A stretch of 18,786 nt of DNA from Temnopleurus reevesii (lineage: Eukaryota; Echinodermata; Echinoidea; Temnopleuroida; Temnopleuridae), in NCBI GenBank assembly GCA_036244855.1, contig BQKZ01002521.1:32723-51508 (forward strand). The letters are read 5' to 3'. How positions within the stretch are numbered: position 1 is the stretch's first letter; each line of letters begins with the position of its first letter. Under the pieces are notes generated by a model. That model had not been told where the DNA came from. It was given only the letters and a program-made list of their open reading frames with translations, and searched no databases. Both the position numbers and the translations under genes were made by a program. Shown one piece after another: positions 1 to 8,258 of the stretch.

Positions 1-48
1 CAATTTGAGCTCATTGACTATGTTTTGCTTGTTAGCCTCTCGAGATTT

Positions 49-61
49 GGGGGGGGGGGGG
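49..61. repeat. G-run of 13
   Basis: Thirteen consecutive G. Slippage-prone; the exact length is uncertain in any assembly. Confidence 0.9.
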
Positions 62-734
62 CGCAAAATTCCAAATTGGTCTTCTTCAAATCTTGCATGG
101 ACGCATGATGGACGTAATAAATTCCTGATTATTTTACCCGCAGCCAAATGTCATGACGTCAATATTTGCATTTAGAAGTAAATGATGAAGGAGATTTTAA
201 TCAGAAGTAGAATCCCTACGTCTAAATAATACCAAACATCCTGTATATAGAAAATTGTTCTATTTCTAATTTCGTATCAAAGTGAATGATTCAAACAAAC
301 GCCATTACATAATAGGTGCAATTGCAATCGATTCCAGCAACGGATGCTATATGTCTCGAGATATCGTCTTTTATGATATGTGAAATGAAAGAAAAAAAAC
401 ACACCAAAGAAATATAAATAAATGACCCGACAAGCGGGTAACAAGAGTTCAAGTTTCCACAAATCACAAATCATAATATAAATGTGTGGTACATAATTAT
501 ATCGTACCTCCTTGACGGCACATCAATGTCAGGGTGAAGTTCCCCTTTAATGAGCACATGTCCACAATCGTGTATATGTGAGAGAGATTATTATCTACCC
601 AGATATGAAATATACTAGCGGTCTCTAACGAGATTACAAAGTTTTATCTATAGTATTTCTATCATTTTGCTCTTCGAGAAAATGCACCTTTAAAAAAATG
701 AATGCATTCGATTTTTTGCTGAGGATTATATGAA
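62..734. other. Gene-free AT-rich DNA
   Basis: Nothing coding is convincing; the minus-strand frame at 277-474 has no recognisable feature. The only motif noted is TGACGTCA at 154-161 two bases from ATTTGCAT at 164-171. No repeat family seen elsewhere in the window was found here. Confidence 0.5.
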
Positions 735-1225
735 TACGCACCACACACATACACACACACGCGCACACATCCAAAACAATATATCATTTTAGATACTGCG
801 GACATTATACTTACAAGTACACAAACGTATACACACGCACATACACGCACATACACTCCACATGCAATCACACTTCCAAACATATATTGTTTGAGATGCT
901 GTGTACATCATGTTTACAAGTATACAAACGAACACACTTGCACCCACATACACCCACACGCGCACACATCCAAAAACACAAACTGTTTGAGATAATGCGG
1001 AAATTGTGCTTACCATAGTCCAGTTGAGGACTGAGTGTTCTGATAGCACCCACCTCTGCATATTCACTTACACTGTACACACAAGGACTGCAATGCACTC
1101 AACCAGAGTCCTTACATAACCCTCCAATATGTGTACCCCTCTGATCGCGCCTGGACTATGCTTACCAGAGCACAGGCGCAACACACACACTTTACGCACA
1201 CACACGCACACCCCTCCTCTCTTCT
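735..1225. repeat. CA-rich minisatellite with about 100-bp units, split by a MITE
   Basis: (CA)n-like stretches alternate with a recurring block containing CATCCAAAA, a TTTGAGAT-like stretch and a TTACAAG/TTACCAG core. The core appears at about 811 and 913, then at 1010 where a MITE interrupts it, and resumes after the MITE at 1162. Spacing is 102 and then 97 bases. The tract ends in (CA)n and CACACCCC near 1225. Several apparent minus-strand reading frames here (662-1098) are products of the repeat and not genes. Confidence 0.75.
1016..1158. mobile_element. MITE, TAGTCCAG family, short copy with perfect 9-bp TSD
   Basis: A 143-bp element starting TAGTCCAGTTGAGGACTG and ending CTGGACTA. It is flanked by a perfect 9-bp direct repeat, TGCTTACCA, at 1007-1015 and 1159-1167. 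The left arm runs through the family blocks TGATAGCACCCACC, GAGTCCTTACATAACC and CTCTGATCGCGCC; almost all of the right arm is gone apart from the last eight bases. It interrupts a minisatellite unit that resumes after it, which independently confirms the insertion. A 9-bp duplication fits Mutator-like transposases best; an 8-bp hAT type is a less good fit. Confidence 0.88.
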
Positions 1226-1317
1226 CACCATTGTCTTTTGTTCAAACAATATCAACCATGCACCCCATCTTTATCTTTCCCTATTTTTCATTTCCTCAAT
1301 TTAGGCGTACACGCTAA

Positions 1318-1790
1318 TTATCTGCACTGTCATGCAATGATTATTATCAAGTCCATAATATTATCCAGCCTCGGGCATGCACACTTAGGAAATCACGTCA
1401 GCACTTGACTCTCTCGATATTCATAAACGGAAAATAATCTGATATCTCATCGCCGAACAATCCTCGTTACCAAAATTCATAATTCCACATAAAGATCCTG
1501 ATTCCGAACGTATACGCCGTGAATATTTTTTTTTTTTACGGCTGACAGCACGTATAACATGCTGTCCATGTATTATTCATGTAGATTGTGCACATCAGTG
1601 TGGACTTTATTACTGTTGTCATGGTAACGTATCTCTCCGCGTTGTCGGGCTTGTAAACGAGGTTGTTATGCAAATGACTGACTGGTATCTCTGTGAGATA
1701 ACAATGTTGGCTTTCTATTTGTTATCACTGTATATGTTGCACCGCGCTACGAATTCGCTATTTGGGGTGAATTACCAACCGTGTTTTCAC
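1318..1790. other. Gene-free unique DNA with several factor-like sites
   Basis: No coding sequence or repeat is seen. It contains GTTGTCATGGTAAC (1615-1628), close to the palindromic RFX X-box, an octamer ATGCAAAT (1668-1675), and inverted GATAACAA / TTGTTATC (1697-1704 and 1719-1726). Such clusters can occur by chance, so any enhancer role is speculative. Confidence 0.3.
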
Positions 1791-1835
1791 GATGAAATTA
1801 TTGATAGCTGATATTAGCCATAATATAATCAGGGG

Positions 1836-1852
1836 GATGGTGATGATGATGG

Positions 1853-1885
<33 letters not shown>

Positions 1886-1938
1886 CAATGATGATGATGA
1901 TGATGATGATGATGACAATTATGATGATGATGATGACA

Positions 1939-1999
<61 letters not shown>

Positions 2000-2001
2000 C
2001 A

Positions 2002-2033
<32 letters not shown>
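1836..2033. repeat. Interrupted (GAT)n microsatellite
   Basis: About 198 bp of GAT/ATG triplets broken by GGT near the start and by four ACAATG or ACAATT interruptions. It creates an apparent poly-methionine frame at 1792-2037, which is not a gene. The array runs directly into a possible minus-strand retroelement 3' end at 2034-2130, so it may have begun as that element's tail and expanded. Confidence 0.9.
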
Positions 2034-2035
<2 letters not shown>

Positions 2036-2130
2036 GATTTAATACATTTATTTAAACAGGGTTAATAGCCCAGTTTAGCACATGCTGTTTTTCAATGGGG
2101 GCCGTGTAGTAAAAATACATTCAATTATAA
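2034..2130 (-). mobile_element. Possible LINE 3' end on the minus strand
   Basis: Read on the minus strand, this stretch has a GGGCTATTAACCCTGTTT block followed by AAATAAATGTATTAAATC and then the (CAT)n array. That order, a short 3' UTR with AATAAA then a microsatellite tail, is how CR1- and L2-type non-LTR retroelements end. No coding part is visible upstream on that strand, so it would be a severely 5'-truncated copy. Assignment is from general pattern only. Confidence 0.35.
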
Positions 2131-2499
2131 TGGATTCTAATTGCAACATGATGACAACGATGGTTATGTTGATAAGCACAAATAATAATGATAGACATCC
2201 TTATGCCAATTTTCTTAAAACGCGCGAAACCTAAATGGTATTATTAATTAAGATGAAAAAGGCGCCTTGGGCACCAGGCAGAGTGATTGCGTTCTATCAA
2301 TTGCATGTACTGTCATTAGCATTATTCAGTTTTTTAATCTGGTCTTTTTGTCATTGGAAGGATAGAAGCCTTACGATAGAATTGTTTCGATGTAATGCGT
2401 CTGCTGAATATGGAATGAAACAAAATCGTTTCCCTTGGACTCGATATAAAAATAGTAATAATGTACGGCTTTTATATAGCGCTTATCAACTCTTCATGA
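2131..2499. other. Region upstream of the LINE remnant, unassigned
   Basis: A 94-codon open frame (2235-2519, +) crosses this stretch but shows no LINE or other protein motif and is in a different frame from the LINE remnant. It may include decayed retroelement sequence; nothing firmer can be said. Confidence 0.35.
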
Positions 2500-2897
2500 G
2501 AAATCCCTCAGCGCTCTAGTAGTACAATTGTTTTAAAAGAATATGATTCCTCTATAAGTTCAAGTGATTTGATTAAAACATTAAAATGGCAATCGTTTGA
2601 TACACCATGTACACGGAGGAACTACTTTTTAAACGTTTTAGCTTACCAATGTATATACGGTCTTGCATCCATTAGACTGTGCAATGATATTGAATTGTTT
2701 ATTGATAGGCATGGGATTAATACAAGAAATGCGAATTCACTTAATGCTGTTTTACCAAAGCCTAACATTGAATGTTTTAAACAATCATTTAAGTACAGAG
2801 CAATCAAATTATGGAACTTAATCCCAACAAAACTTCAAAATATCTCATCAATATCATCATTTTAAGCGATCATATAGGAATATGTTTTTAGTATAAG
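2500..2897 (+). pseudogene. C-terminal fragment of a CR1-like LINE ORF2, frameshifted
   Basis: Frame 2500-2865 encodes a typical C-terminus of a CR1/L2/Jockey-type reverse transcriptase polyprotein: DLIKTLKW, NYFLNVLAYQCIYGLA, IDRHGINTRNANSLN and FKYRAIKLWNLIPTKLQN. The YR..KLWN.LP block is the familiar end of these proteins. The frame stops at TAA 2863-2865, but one extra T in TCATTTTAAGCG causes this. In the next frame KRSYRNMFLV continues to a TAA at 2895-2897, which looks like the true end. A TGA at 2497-2499 closes the frame on the left; further upstream the frame is not recognisable as LINE. The reverse transcriptase and endonuclease domains are missing, so this is a dead, 5'-truncated copy. 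Confidence 0.8.
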
Positions 2898-3106
2898 CCA
2901 TTTATTTTCATACAATGATCTTCATTGTTTGATTTTCTATGAGCAGTGTTTTGCAATCTTTGTACTACCAGTTTCTTTTAATTTTGTATTTTCTATCGGC
3001 ATTTTAATTGTACTTATTATAAATTGTATTTTGTAAAACAGCTTTTGCTGATCTTGTTTTTATCCTGTTGAAATATATTCTAATAAATAAATAAATAAAT
3101 AAATAA
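2898..3106 (+). mobile_element. LINE 3' UTR and (TAAA)n tail
   Basis: About 180 bases of AT-rich sequence follow the LINE coding remnant and end in TAATAAATAAATAAATAAAT at 3081-3106. A short tandem tail directly after the 3' UTR is the normal 3' end of a CR1-like insertion and marks the boundary of the retroelement on this side. No clear target duplication was found, as the left boundary is not resolved. Confidence 0.7.
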
Positions 3107-3354
3107 TTATTACCCTGGCTTTAGCAGTGCAGCTGCCATTAAGCGCATAACCCTTTTTCAAGGAATAAATCCCTACCGGGTACCCATTCATCTGTCCTGG
3201 GTCTAGTGCAGCACACTGTGGATGACTTTCTTGCTGAAGGAAATTAAAGCCATGGGTGGGATTGAGGACTATGTGTTCTAGCACCCACCTCTGCATATTC
3301 TCTTGCATTGAACACACATGGGCTGCATCGGACTTACCCTCTGAACATGATTAA

Positions 3355-3866
3355 AGCCCAAGTACAGTTTTAGTAAAAACGAATATTTTTATTACCAGAT
3401 TTTGTCTTCAAATCTCTATGAAATGATATATAGTATCATAAACATACTGCACAAAAAATTGTGCGAAAAATGAACAAGTTTGGGAAAAGCTATAACCTAA
3501 AATGTGCAAATTGAAATAGTGTGGTGCAGCACCACACTATTTCAATATTCTCTTTCTTGATAAAGGACAACTTCCCATGCTCAGAATTGGATGAAGATTT
3601 CAGAATGTAATTGTTGTGTATATCTCTATATCATTATATTGTCAAATCTCGGAAATAACTTTGTATATGCTCGATAACGAGCAAAATAATGTTATAACCA
3701 AGAGAGGGCGCTAAATATGATTTAACGGTAAAATTCAAATTTTTGAAAGAATCAGTTCGTAAAAAAAAATATGCTATGGTCTCAAAATGTGTATAAGAAT
3801 TACATGTCATGATAAACATCCCCCAAATTCACATTTCTTCATCTTTACCAAAACTGTACTTAGGCT
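3355..3866. mobile_element. TIR element with TTAA flanks (AGCCYAAGTACAG family)
   Basis: A 512-bp element whose ends match in inverted orientation for about 26 bases including flanks: left AGCCCAAGTACAGTTTTAGT, right ACCAAAACTGTACTTAGGCT. TTAA flanks both sides (3351-3354 and 3867-3870); the true duplication could be TTA or TTAA, so both PIF/Harbinger-like and piggyBac-like origins stay open. Its centre holds a 37-bp near-perfect palindrome at 3510-3546. The right half recurs at 12083-12381. No protein of its own is recognisable. Confidence 0.7.
3510..3546. repeat. 37-bp palindrome with 18-bp arms and a one-base centre
   Basis: ATTGAAATAGTGTGGTGC, a single A, then its exact reverse complement. 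Eighteen perfect pairs around one base is far beyond chance for this composition. It lies near the middle of the TIR element at 3355-3866. The second, truncated copy of that element (12083-12381) does not include this part, so its age in the family cannot be judged. Confidence 0.9.
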
Positions 3867-4262
3867 TTAACCCTCGGAGGCGCGATCAGAGAGGTAACCA
3901 CGAGCATTGGGTTATATAAGGACCCTATGGTTGATTCAGCGTCCTAAACTGGATTCTGCCCCACCCACCAGGTTGAGGGACCTGTTTAGCCACTGGGTGA
4001 AAAACACGCGGAGTGAGTCTGATAAGTCAGGGACATATACCTTTTTGGATGAAATAAAACCTTTTCGAACGTTTATTTGGAAGTGTCACCTCGTTTACAC
4101 GATAGTCGATTTGTGTTTATCCCGATTGAATTGATGGGAAGTGTGAATTGATTAAATTAAAGTTTACATAATTATAATGACACTTGTCAAGAAAGTTACC
4201 AGTATCATATCACGTTCAACGAAAATGCATGTGTTGTACATAGGCTTTGGTGGTTGTATGTC

Positions 4263-4534
4263 GGGGTGTTGTTCAAAAGTTAATAATAATAATGATAATA
4301 TATAGCATTTAAACACGCCATCTCTCTAGTCACCTATTCAGAGGCGCGAGACAAATTATCTAATAGTTGCAATTGATCGCAACTCAACTGCAAATCAGTT
4401 GCAAATTGTAACGCGCATTTTCATTCGCGCATGAAATGCGCTTCTAAACAAGACGCCCATGAAACAATGATTTTGATTGGCTCCTTCCGATCAACTGCAA
4501 CTTGTGACCAATTGCAACTTTTGAACAACACCCC
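4263..4534. mobile_element. MITE, GGGGTGTTG family (in copy A)
   Basis: Perfect 19-bp inverted ends, GGGGTGTTGTTCAAAAGTT at 4263-4281 and AACTTTTGAACAACACCCC at 4516-4534, enclose about 230 bp rich in GTTGCAA/TTGCAACT-like motifs. A related element lies at 14401-14587. No clear target duplication was found. In copy B the same MITE spans 5273-7531 because the 1,983-bp element sits inside it, just after its (TAA)n stretch. Confidence 0.7.
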
Positions 4535-5264
4535 CTTATTCTCATCTGCGCATGATGATGCCAGTTTCGTTCGAATACTGGGCTAGTTGCAAGCGATCTC
4601 AGATCAACAGGGCAAAATTCGTCCGTGTTTTCAAGAACTAACGGGAGCCAGAGGGTATTGTTACATAAAATGAGTTAGAAATCCACTGAAACGCGTTCTT
4701 CTATAGAATTAATTAACACGTTGAATTGGTGCTATGTCGGGATTTCTTTGTCTTCATGCAACAATATAATTTGGCTCCCGTCACTTCGTGAAACAAATGA
4801 CAAATTTATCCACATAAGGCGGTTTCTCTCCTGTCATTTATTTTGCGTTAAATTCTTTCCTTGGCATAGTTGCATTCAAGTTTAATATACCAGTGTTTTA
4901 TCGATTAACTAATGACGGTAGACTCTCTCTAAAGTTGGTGACGAGATCTACTTTAAGCTTTTCCAATGCTCTCTGAAAATGTCACGTCCATTCTAAAATG
5001 TGTACTGTAGCATTGCATTGTGCTATGAAACTTCCACAAAACTATTGAGTAATAACTGTCCTTCTCATGTTGATGTGCCTGCTATATTCATTTTTTTTTA
5101 ATTTTTAAATTTCGATACAAAAAGTATTTGCTTTAAAACTCAATTTAAAATTCTGTAATTAGCCAATTATGTAATTGCTTGTACAATTGTATGTTTATAT
5201 TGTTTATTGTTGGTGTTCTTTATATGTTTATGTGATGGTTAATAAACAAGACCTCGTCGAAGAC
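4535..5264. other. Copy A right part: no gene seen
   Basis: AT-rich single-copy-like DNA (repeated only as copy B at 7532-8252). It ends with T-rich stretches and GGTTAATAAACAAG, which could be a polyadenylation signal or the 3' end of an old retroelement, but no coding sequence points to it. Confidence 0.4.
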
Positions 5265-5265
5265 N
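5265..5265. other. Single ambiguous base (N) at the block junction
   Basis: The only N in the window lies exactly where copy A ends and copy B begins. A lone N at a perfect block boundary is typical of a join made by an assembler or scaffolder and not of base-calling noise. Confidence 0.85.
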
Positions 5266-5313
5266 GTATGTCGGGGTGTTGTTCAAAAGTTAATAATAAT
5301 AATGATAATATAT

Positions 5314-5428
5314 GAGGCTCGTCGCGACAAAAGGGCCCTTAAGCTGTTTACGCGTACGCGGTAAAACTTTGCGCAGTAGCGTGACGTCACAATGAGATGA
5401 ACAGGAGAATGGAAAGAGCTAGGTTTAG
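5314..5428 (+). repeat. Left terminal inverted repeat of the 1,983-bp element
   Basis: Pairs with 7183-7296. It contains a string of short palindromes: GTCGCGAC, AAGGGCCCTT, CTTAAG, CGCGTACGCG and TGACGTCA (5382-5389, a consensus CREB/ATF site). It ends near AGCTAGGTTTA, after which similarity stops. Confidence 0.85.
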
Positions 5429-5994
5429 TGCCCAGGCGTATTTCTAAATAAATCTCAGAAAATTACGGTAGAAATCAGAATTCTGTAACGGTACACACGC
5501 TGCTTCTTTATGTTATTTATAATCATACTCACAACCGTGTAAACTGTATTCGAATCAACTTTTGTACTAGGAGAGTTAAATATCAGGGAAAGAAGACGAG
5601 AAAGAGCTGAGGAGTGGAAATCATTTTATTGTTCAAAAAATGAGAATTGTTAGATTTACCCTCACTCTATATGCAGTATTCAGCATGATAAAAATGGTCA
5701 TGATTTTGATATCGTCTTACTTTCAAGACCTACATTTCCCAATCCCAATTTCCCGCAGATATTATCAATAGCATTATTGATATCTGCATTATTGTCGTTC
5801 ATGTCATTACCATCATCATTTATAGTGTTTGTATAGTATCATTATGATTATCATTGTTATTGTATCTTTAGAGTGGAGAGGGCCAGGGAGTTCAGGGAAG
5901 AGAATTACAAAAGATTTTTGATTTATCAGCATCGATAATCTTTCTCAGCATCGAACTGTATCCGTTAAAATGAGCTCACCAGCTCTTCATGGAG

Positions 5995-6105
5995 GAAGAG
6001 AGAGAGAGAGAGAGAGAGGGAGAGAGTGAGAGAAAATGCGATGCAGAGGCTTAGATATTTTCCTATAGTCCGAAATTAAGGAAAAAAAAAAAAAAAAAAA
6101 AACGC
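5995..6105. repeat. (GA)n tract and A-run inside the TIR element
   Basis: GAAGAGAGAGAGA and related GA repeats run from about 5995 to 6035, followed by an A-run of about 21 bases at 6081-6102. These make an apparent minus-strand Ser/Leu-rich frame, which is not a gene. The rest of the element interior (5429-5994 and 6106-7182) is AT-rich; only weak open frames were seen, such as 6409-6645, with no recognisable similarity. Confidence 0.8.
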
Positions 6106-7182
6106 GGTGATCTCGGGAGTAATTTGAGGATTCCACAATTAAACCGAATAAAATACTAGACAAATAAATATTAAGTAATCTTCCTTGCAAATAAAGCAAT
6201 ACCAAACAAGATACTTCAAAAATAATATTCTCGCCCATTTTTTTTTTCTCGTAATTTTGAAACAACTTCCACAAATGAGTATAGCCAACAAGTTCATTTT
6301 TGCATTGTCAAACAAAGAGTCTACCTCAAAATATCATGTCTTCAACAGAAGCAGAAAAATCAAATGAACAGAACAAACCGTTGAAGGTTTGAGAAAATTG
6401 GACAGCTAATGAGAACTCCTAATAAAGATTTTTTTTCAGTCGACTCTCCTTTTAATGCGATAGTGGTATGCGTAGCATATTTGTACGTTGACGAACGAAC
6501 TCGTCGTTCAAATCTTTACAAATATTTTTATTTTGATAAACAGTCTTATATTCATCGAACTGGAAAACATTATTTGAAGAAAAACGATCTTGAAAAGATG
6601 ATCGATAGTTCTCAATCTGCAAAATTAACTAAAAATGTGCAATGATTTTCCATGCATATTTGGGAAAACGATGTCACGAAAGATAGGGAAAATATTTTGA
6701 TGATAGTGATGAAATCGGTAACAATGTAAACATTTCTTTCGTAACTGAACATTAAAAAGCTTGTTATGTTCTTTACATGGTGGTGATATTATAACTACGA
6801 GTTTAGATAGGGAGAAACCCTGAGAGGAAAGCAAAATGAGGACGTTCTGATTAATGAAAGAAAATTTGCGAGGAGGAGCTTTTGATTTTTCGATTTGAAA
6901 CAGTTATTGGTTTGAAATTTGTCTTTATTGAACTTTCAATATTTGAATATCTTTGTGTATATTTTGAACAGTCATGAATTACAGAATAGGGACGCGAAAT
7001 TATGTGATTCTGAAGAAGATTCATTCGACCCCACCCCCCGGCTCTCTCTCTCACTTTATTATTTCCCGGTTTCGAAGGCTAATTTGATGGCCTTTACACT
7101 GTCTAAAGTGTGTTTAAAATTACTCCAAGGTCATTTAAAATATTCAAGATGAATAATTTCATTTAGCATAAAGCCTTGTATG

Positions 7183-7296
7183 AAACCTAGGCTTTTCCAA
7201 CGCTCCTGTTCAGCTCATTGTGACGTCACGCTACCGCGCAGTGTTTTATCGCGTACGCGTAAACAGCTTAAGGGCCCTTTTGTCGCGACGAGCCTC
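7183..7296 (-). repeat. Right terminal inverted repeat of the 1,983-bp element
   Basis: The reverse complement of 5314-5428 with a few substitutions, for example ATAAAACAC opposite GTAAAACTT and GAGCTGAAC opposite GAGATGAAC. The TGACGTCA core (7221-7228) is kept. The outermost 47 bases are unchanged, as expected if transposase binding has kept them or the insertion is recent. Confidence 0.85.
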
Positions 7297-8258
7297 ATAT
7301 AGCATTTAAACACGCCATCTCTCTAGTCACCTATTCAGAGGCGCGAGACAAATTATCTAATAGTTGCAATTGATCGCAACTCAACTGCAAATCAGTTGCA
7401 AATTGTAACGCGCATTTTCATTCGCGCATGAAATGCGCTTCTAAACAAGACGCCCATGAAACAATGATTTTGATTGGCTCCTTCCGATCAACTGCAACTT
7501 GTGACCAATTGCAACTTTTGAACAACACCCCCTTATTCTCATCTGCGCATGATGATGCCAGTTTCGTTCGAATACTGCATGGGCTAGTTGCAAGCGATCA
7601 ACAGGGCAAAATTCGTCCGTGTTTTCAAGAACTAACGGGAGCCAGAGGGTATTGTTACATAAAATGAGTTAGAAATCCACTGAAACGCGTTCTTCTATAG
7701 AATTGATTAACACGTTGCATTGGTGCTATGTCGGGATTTCTTTGTCTTCATGCAACAATATAATTTGGCTCCCGTCACTTCGTGAAACAAATGACAAATT
7801 TATCCACATAAGGCGGTTTCTCTCCTGTCATTTATTTTGCGTTAAATTCTTTCCTTGGCATAGTTGCATTCAAGTTTAATATACCAGTGTTTTATCGATT
7901 AACTAATGACGGTAGACTCTCTCTCAAGTTGGTGACGAGATCTACTTTAAGCTTTTCCAATGCTCTCTGAAAATGTCACGTCCATTCTAAAATGTGTACT
8001 GTAGCATTGCATTGTGCTATGAAACTTCCACAAAACTATTGAGTAATAACTGTCCTTCTCATGTTGATGTGCCTGCTATATTAATTTTTTTTTTTAATTT
8101 CGATACAAAAATTATTTGCTTTAAAACTCGATTTAAAATTCTGTAATTAGCCAATTATGTAATTGCTTGTACAATTGTATGTTTATATTGTTTATTGTTG
8201 GTGTTCTTTATCTGTCTATGTGATGGTTAATAAACAAGACCTCGTCGAAGACCACCAA

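Larger units (their letters stand above)
3262..3956. mobile_element. Decayed TAGTCCAG-family MITE carrying a nested element
   Basis: The left arm is recognisable at 3262-3345 (TTGAGGACT..GTGTTCTAGCACCCACC, CTCTGCATATTCTCTTGCA). The right arm is at 3877-3956 (GGCGCGATCAGAG, then TTATATAAGGACCC.ATGGTTGA, ending GTCCTAAACTGGA). Both ends have lost the exact TAGTCC terminus, and no target duplication can be seen. A separate TIR element at 3355-3866 sits between the arms. Read as an old copy opened by a later insertion; the minus-strand frame at 3060-3317 is not a gene. Confidence 0.6.
4256..5264. repeat. Duplicated block, copy A (empty-site haplotype)
   Basis: This 1,009-bp block recurs after the N as 5266-5313 plus 7297-8252, where the 1,983-bp element splits it. 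The match starts at GTATGTCGGGGTG and ends at CTCGTCGAAGAC in both. Differences are few: for instance a CTCAGAT-type insertion at about 4598, a missing CAT near 4580, AATTAATT against AATTGATT, CTAAAGTT against CTCAAGTT, a T-run length change near 5095, and TATATGTTTA against TATCTGTCTA. This is most easily read as the second allele of one locus. Confidence 0.85.
5314..7296. mobile_element. Non-autonomous DNA transposon with about 114-bp inverted repeats
   Basis: A 1,983-bp insertion bounded by GAGGCTCGTCGCG and CGCGACGAGCCTC. The left inverted repeat runs 5314-5428 and the right 7183-7296; the outer 47 bases are identical and the rest has a handful of differences. The flanks are ATAT on both sides (5310-5313 and 7297-7300), and the empty site in copy A at 4300-4307 has it once. 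Because ATAT is palindromic with the ends, the duplication could equally be TA with the element starting TGAGG. The interior is AT-rich with a (GA)n tract and an A-run; open frames of up to 95 codons show no recognised domain, and no transposase was found. The superfamily is unresolved: Tc1/mariner-like (TA) or a 4-bp-TSD group such as Sola are candidates. Confidence 0.85.
5266..8252. repeat. Duplicated block, copy B (with a TIR element inserted)
   Basis: The left 48 bases (5266-5313) repeat 4256-4303 and the right part (7297-8252) repeats 4300-5264; between them sits the TIR element. Removing the element and one ATAT gives about 1,000 bp against 1,009 in copy A. Single-copy sequence continues right after 8252 (CACCAAATTGG) and stops before 4256, so neither flank is duplicated. 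An open frame at 7428-7667 is a translation of the GGGGTGTTG-type repeat and is not a gene. Confidence 0.85.

Noticed and set aside
735..1225. CRISPR-like array because of regularly spaced repeats
   Set aside because: The repeats are CA-rich, imperfect and about 100 bp long, with no conserved short repeat or unique spacers, in animal DNA.
1792..2037. Poly-methionine open frame
   Set aside because: It is the translation of the GAT microsatellite.
2235..2519. 94-codon frame as a gene or the LINE N-terminal part
   Set aside because: No LINE motif, wrong frame relative to the remnant, and no other recognisable feature.
5234..5242. TTAATAAAC as the poly(A) signal of an upstream gene
   Set aside because: No coding sequence leads to it on the plus strand, and it recurs simply as part of the duplicated block.
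5314..7296. The 1,983-bp insertion as an LTR retroelement or Helitron
   Set aside because: The ends are inverted, not direct, repeats, with a short TSD at both sides; there is no TG...CA LTR pair, primer-binding site or Helitron-type 3' hairpin.
7428..7667. 79-codon open frame, nearly repeated in copy A
   Set aside because: It lies across the GGGGTGTTG MITE end and adjoining block; the two copies differ by frame-changing indels near 4580-4605, so there is no sign of coding constraint.
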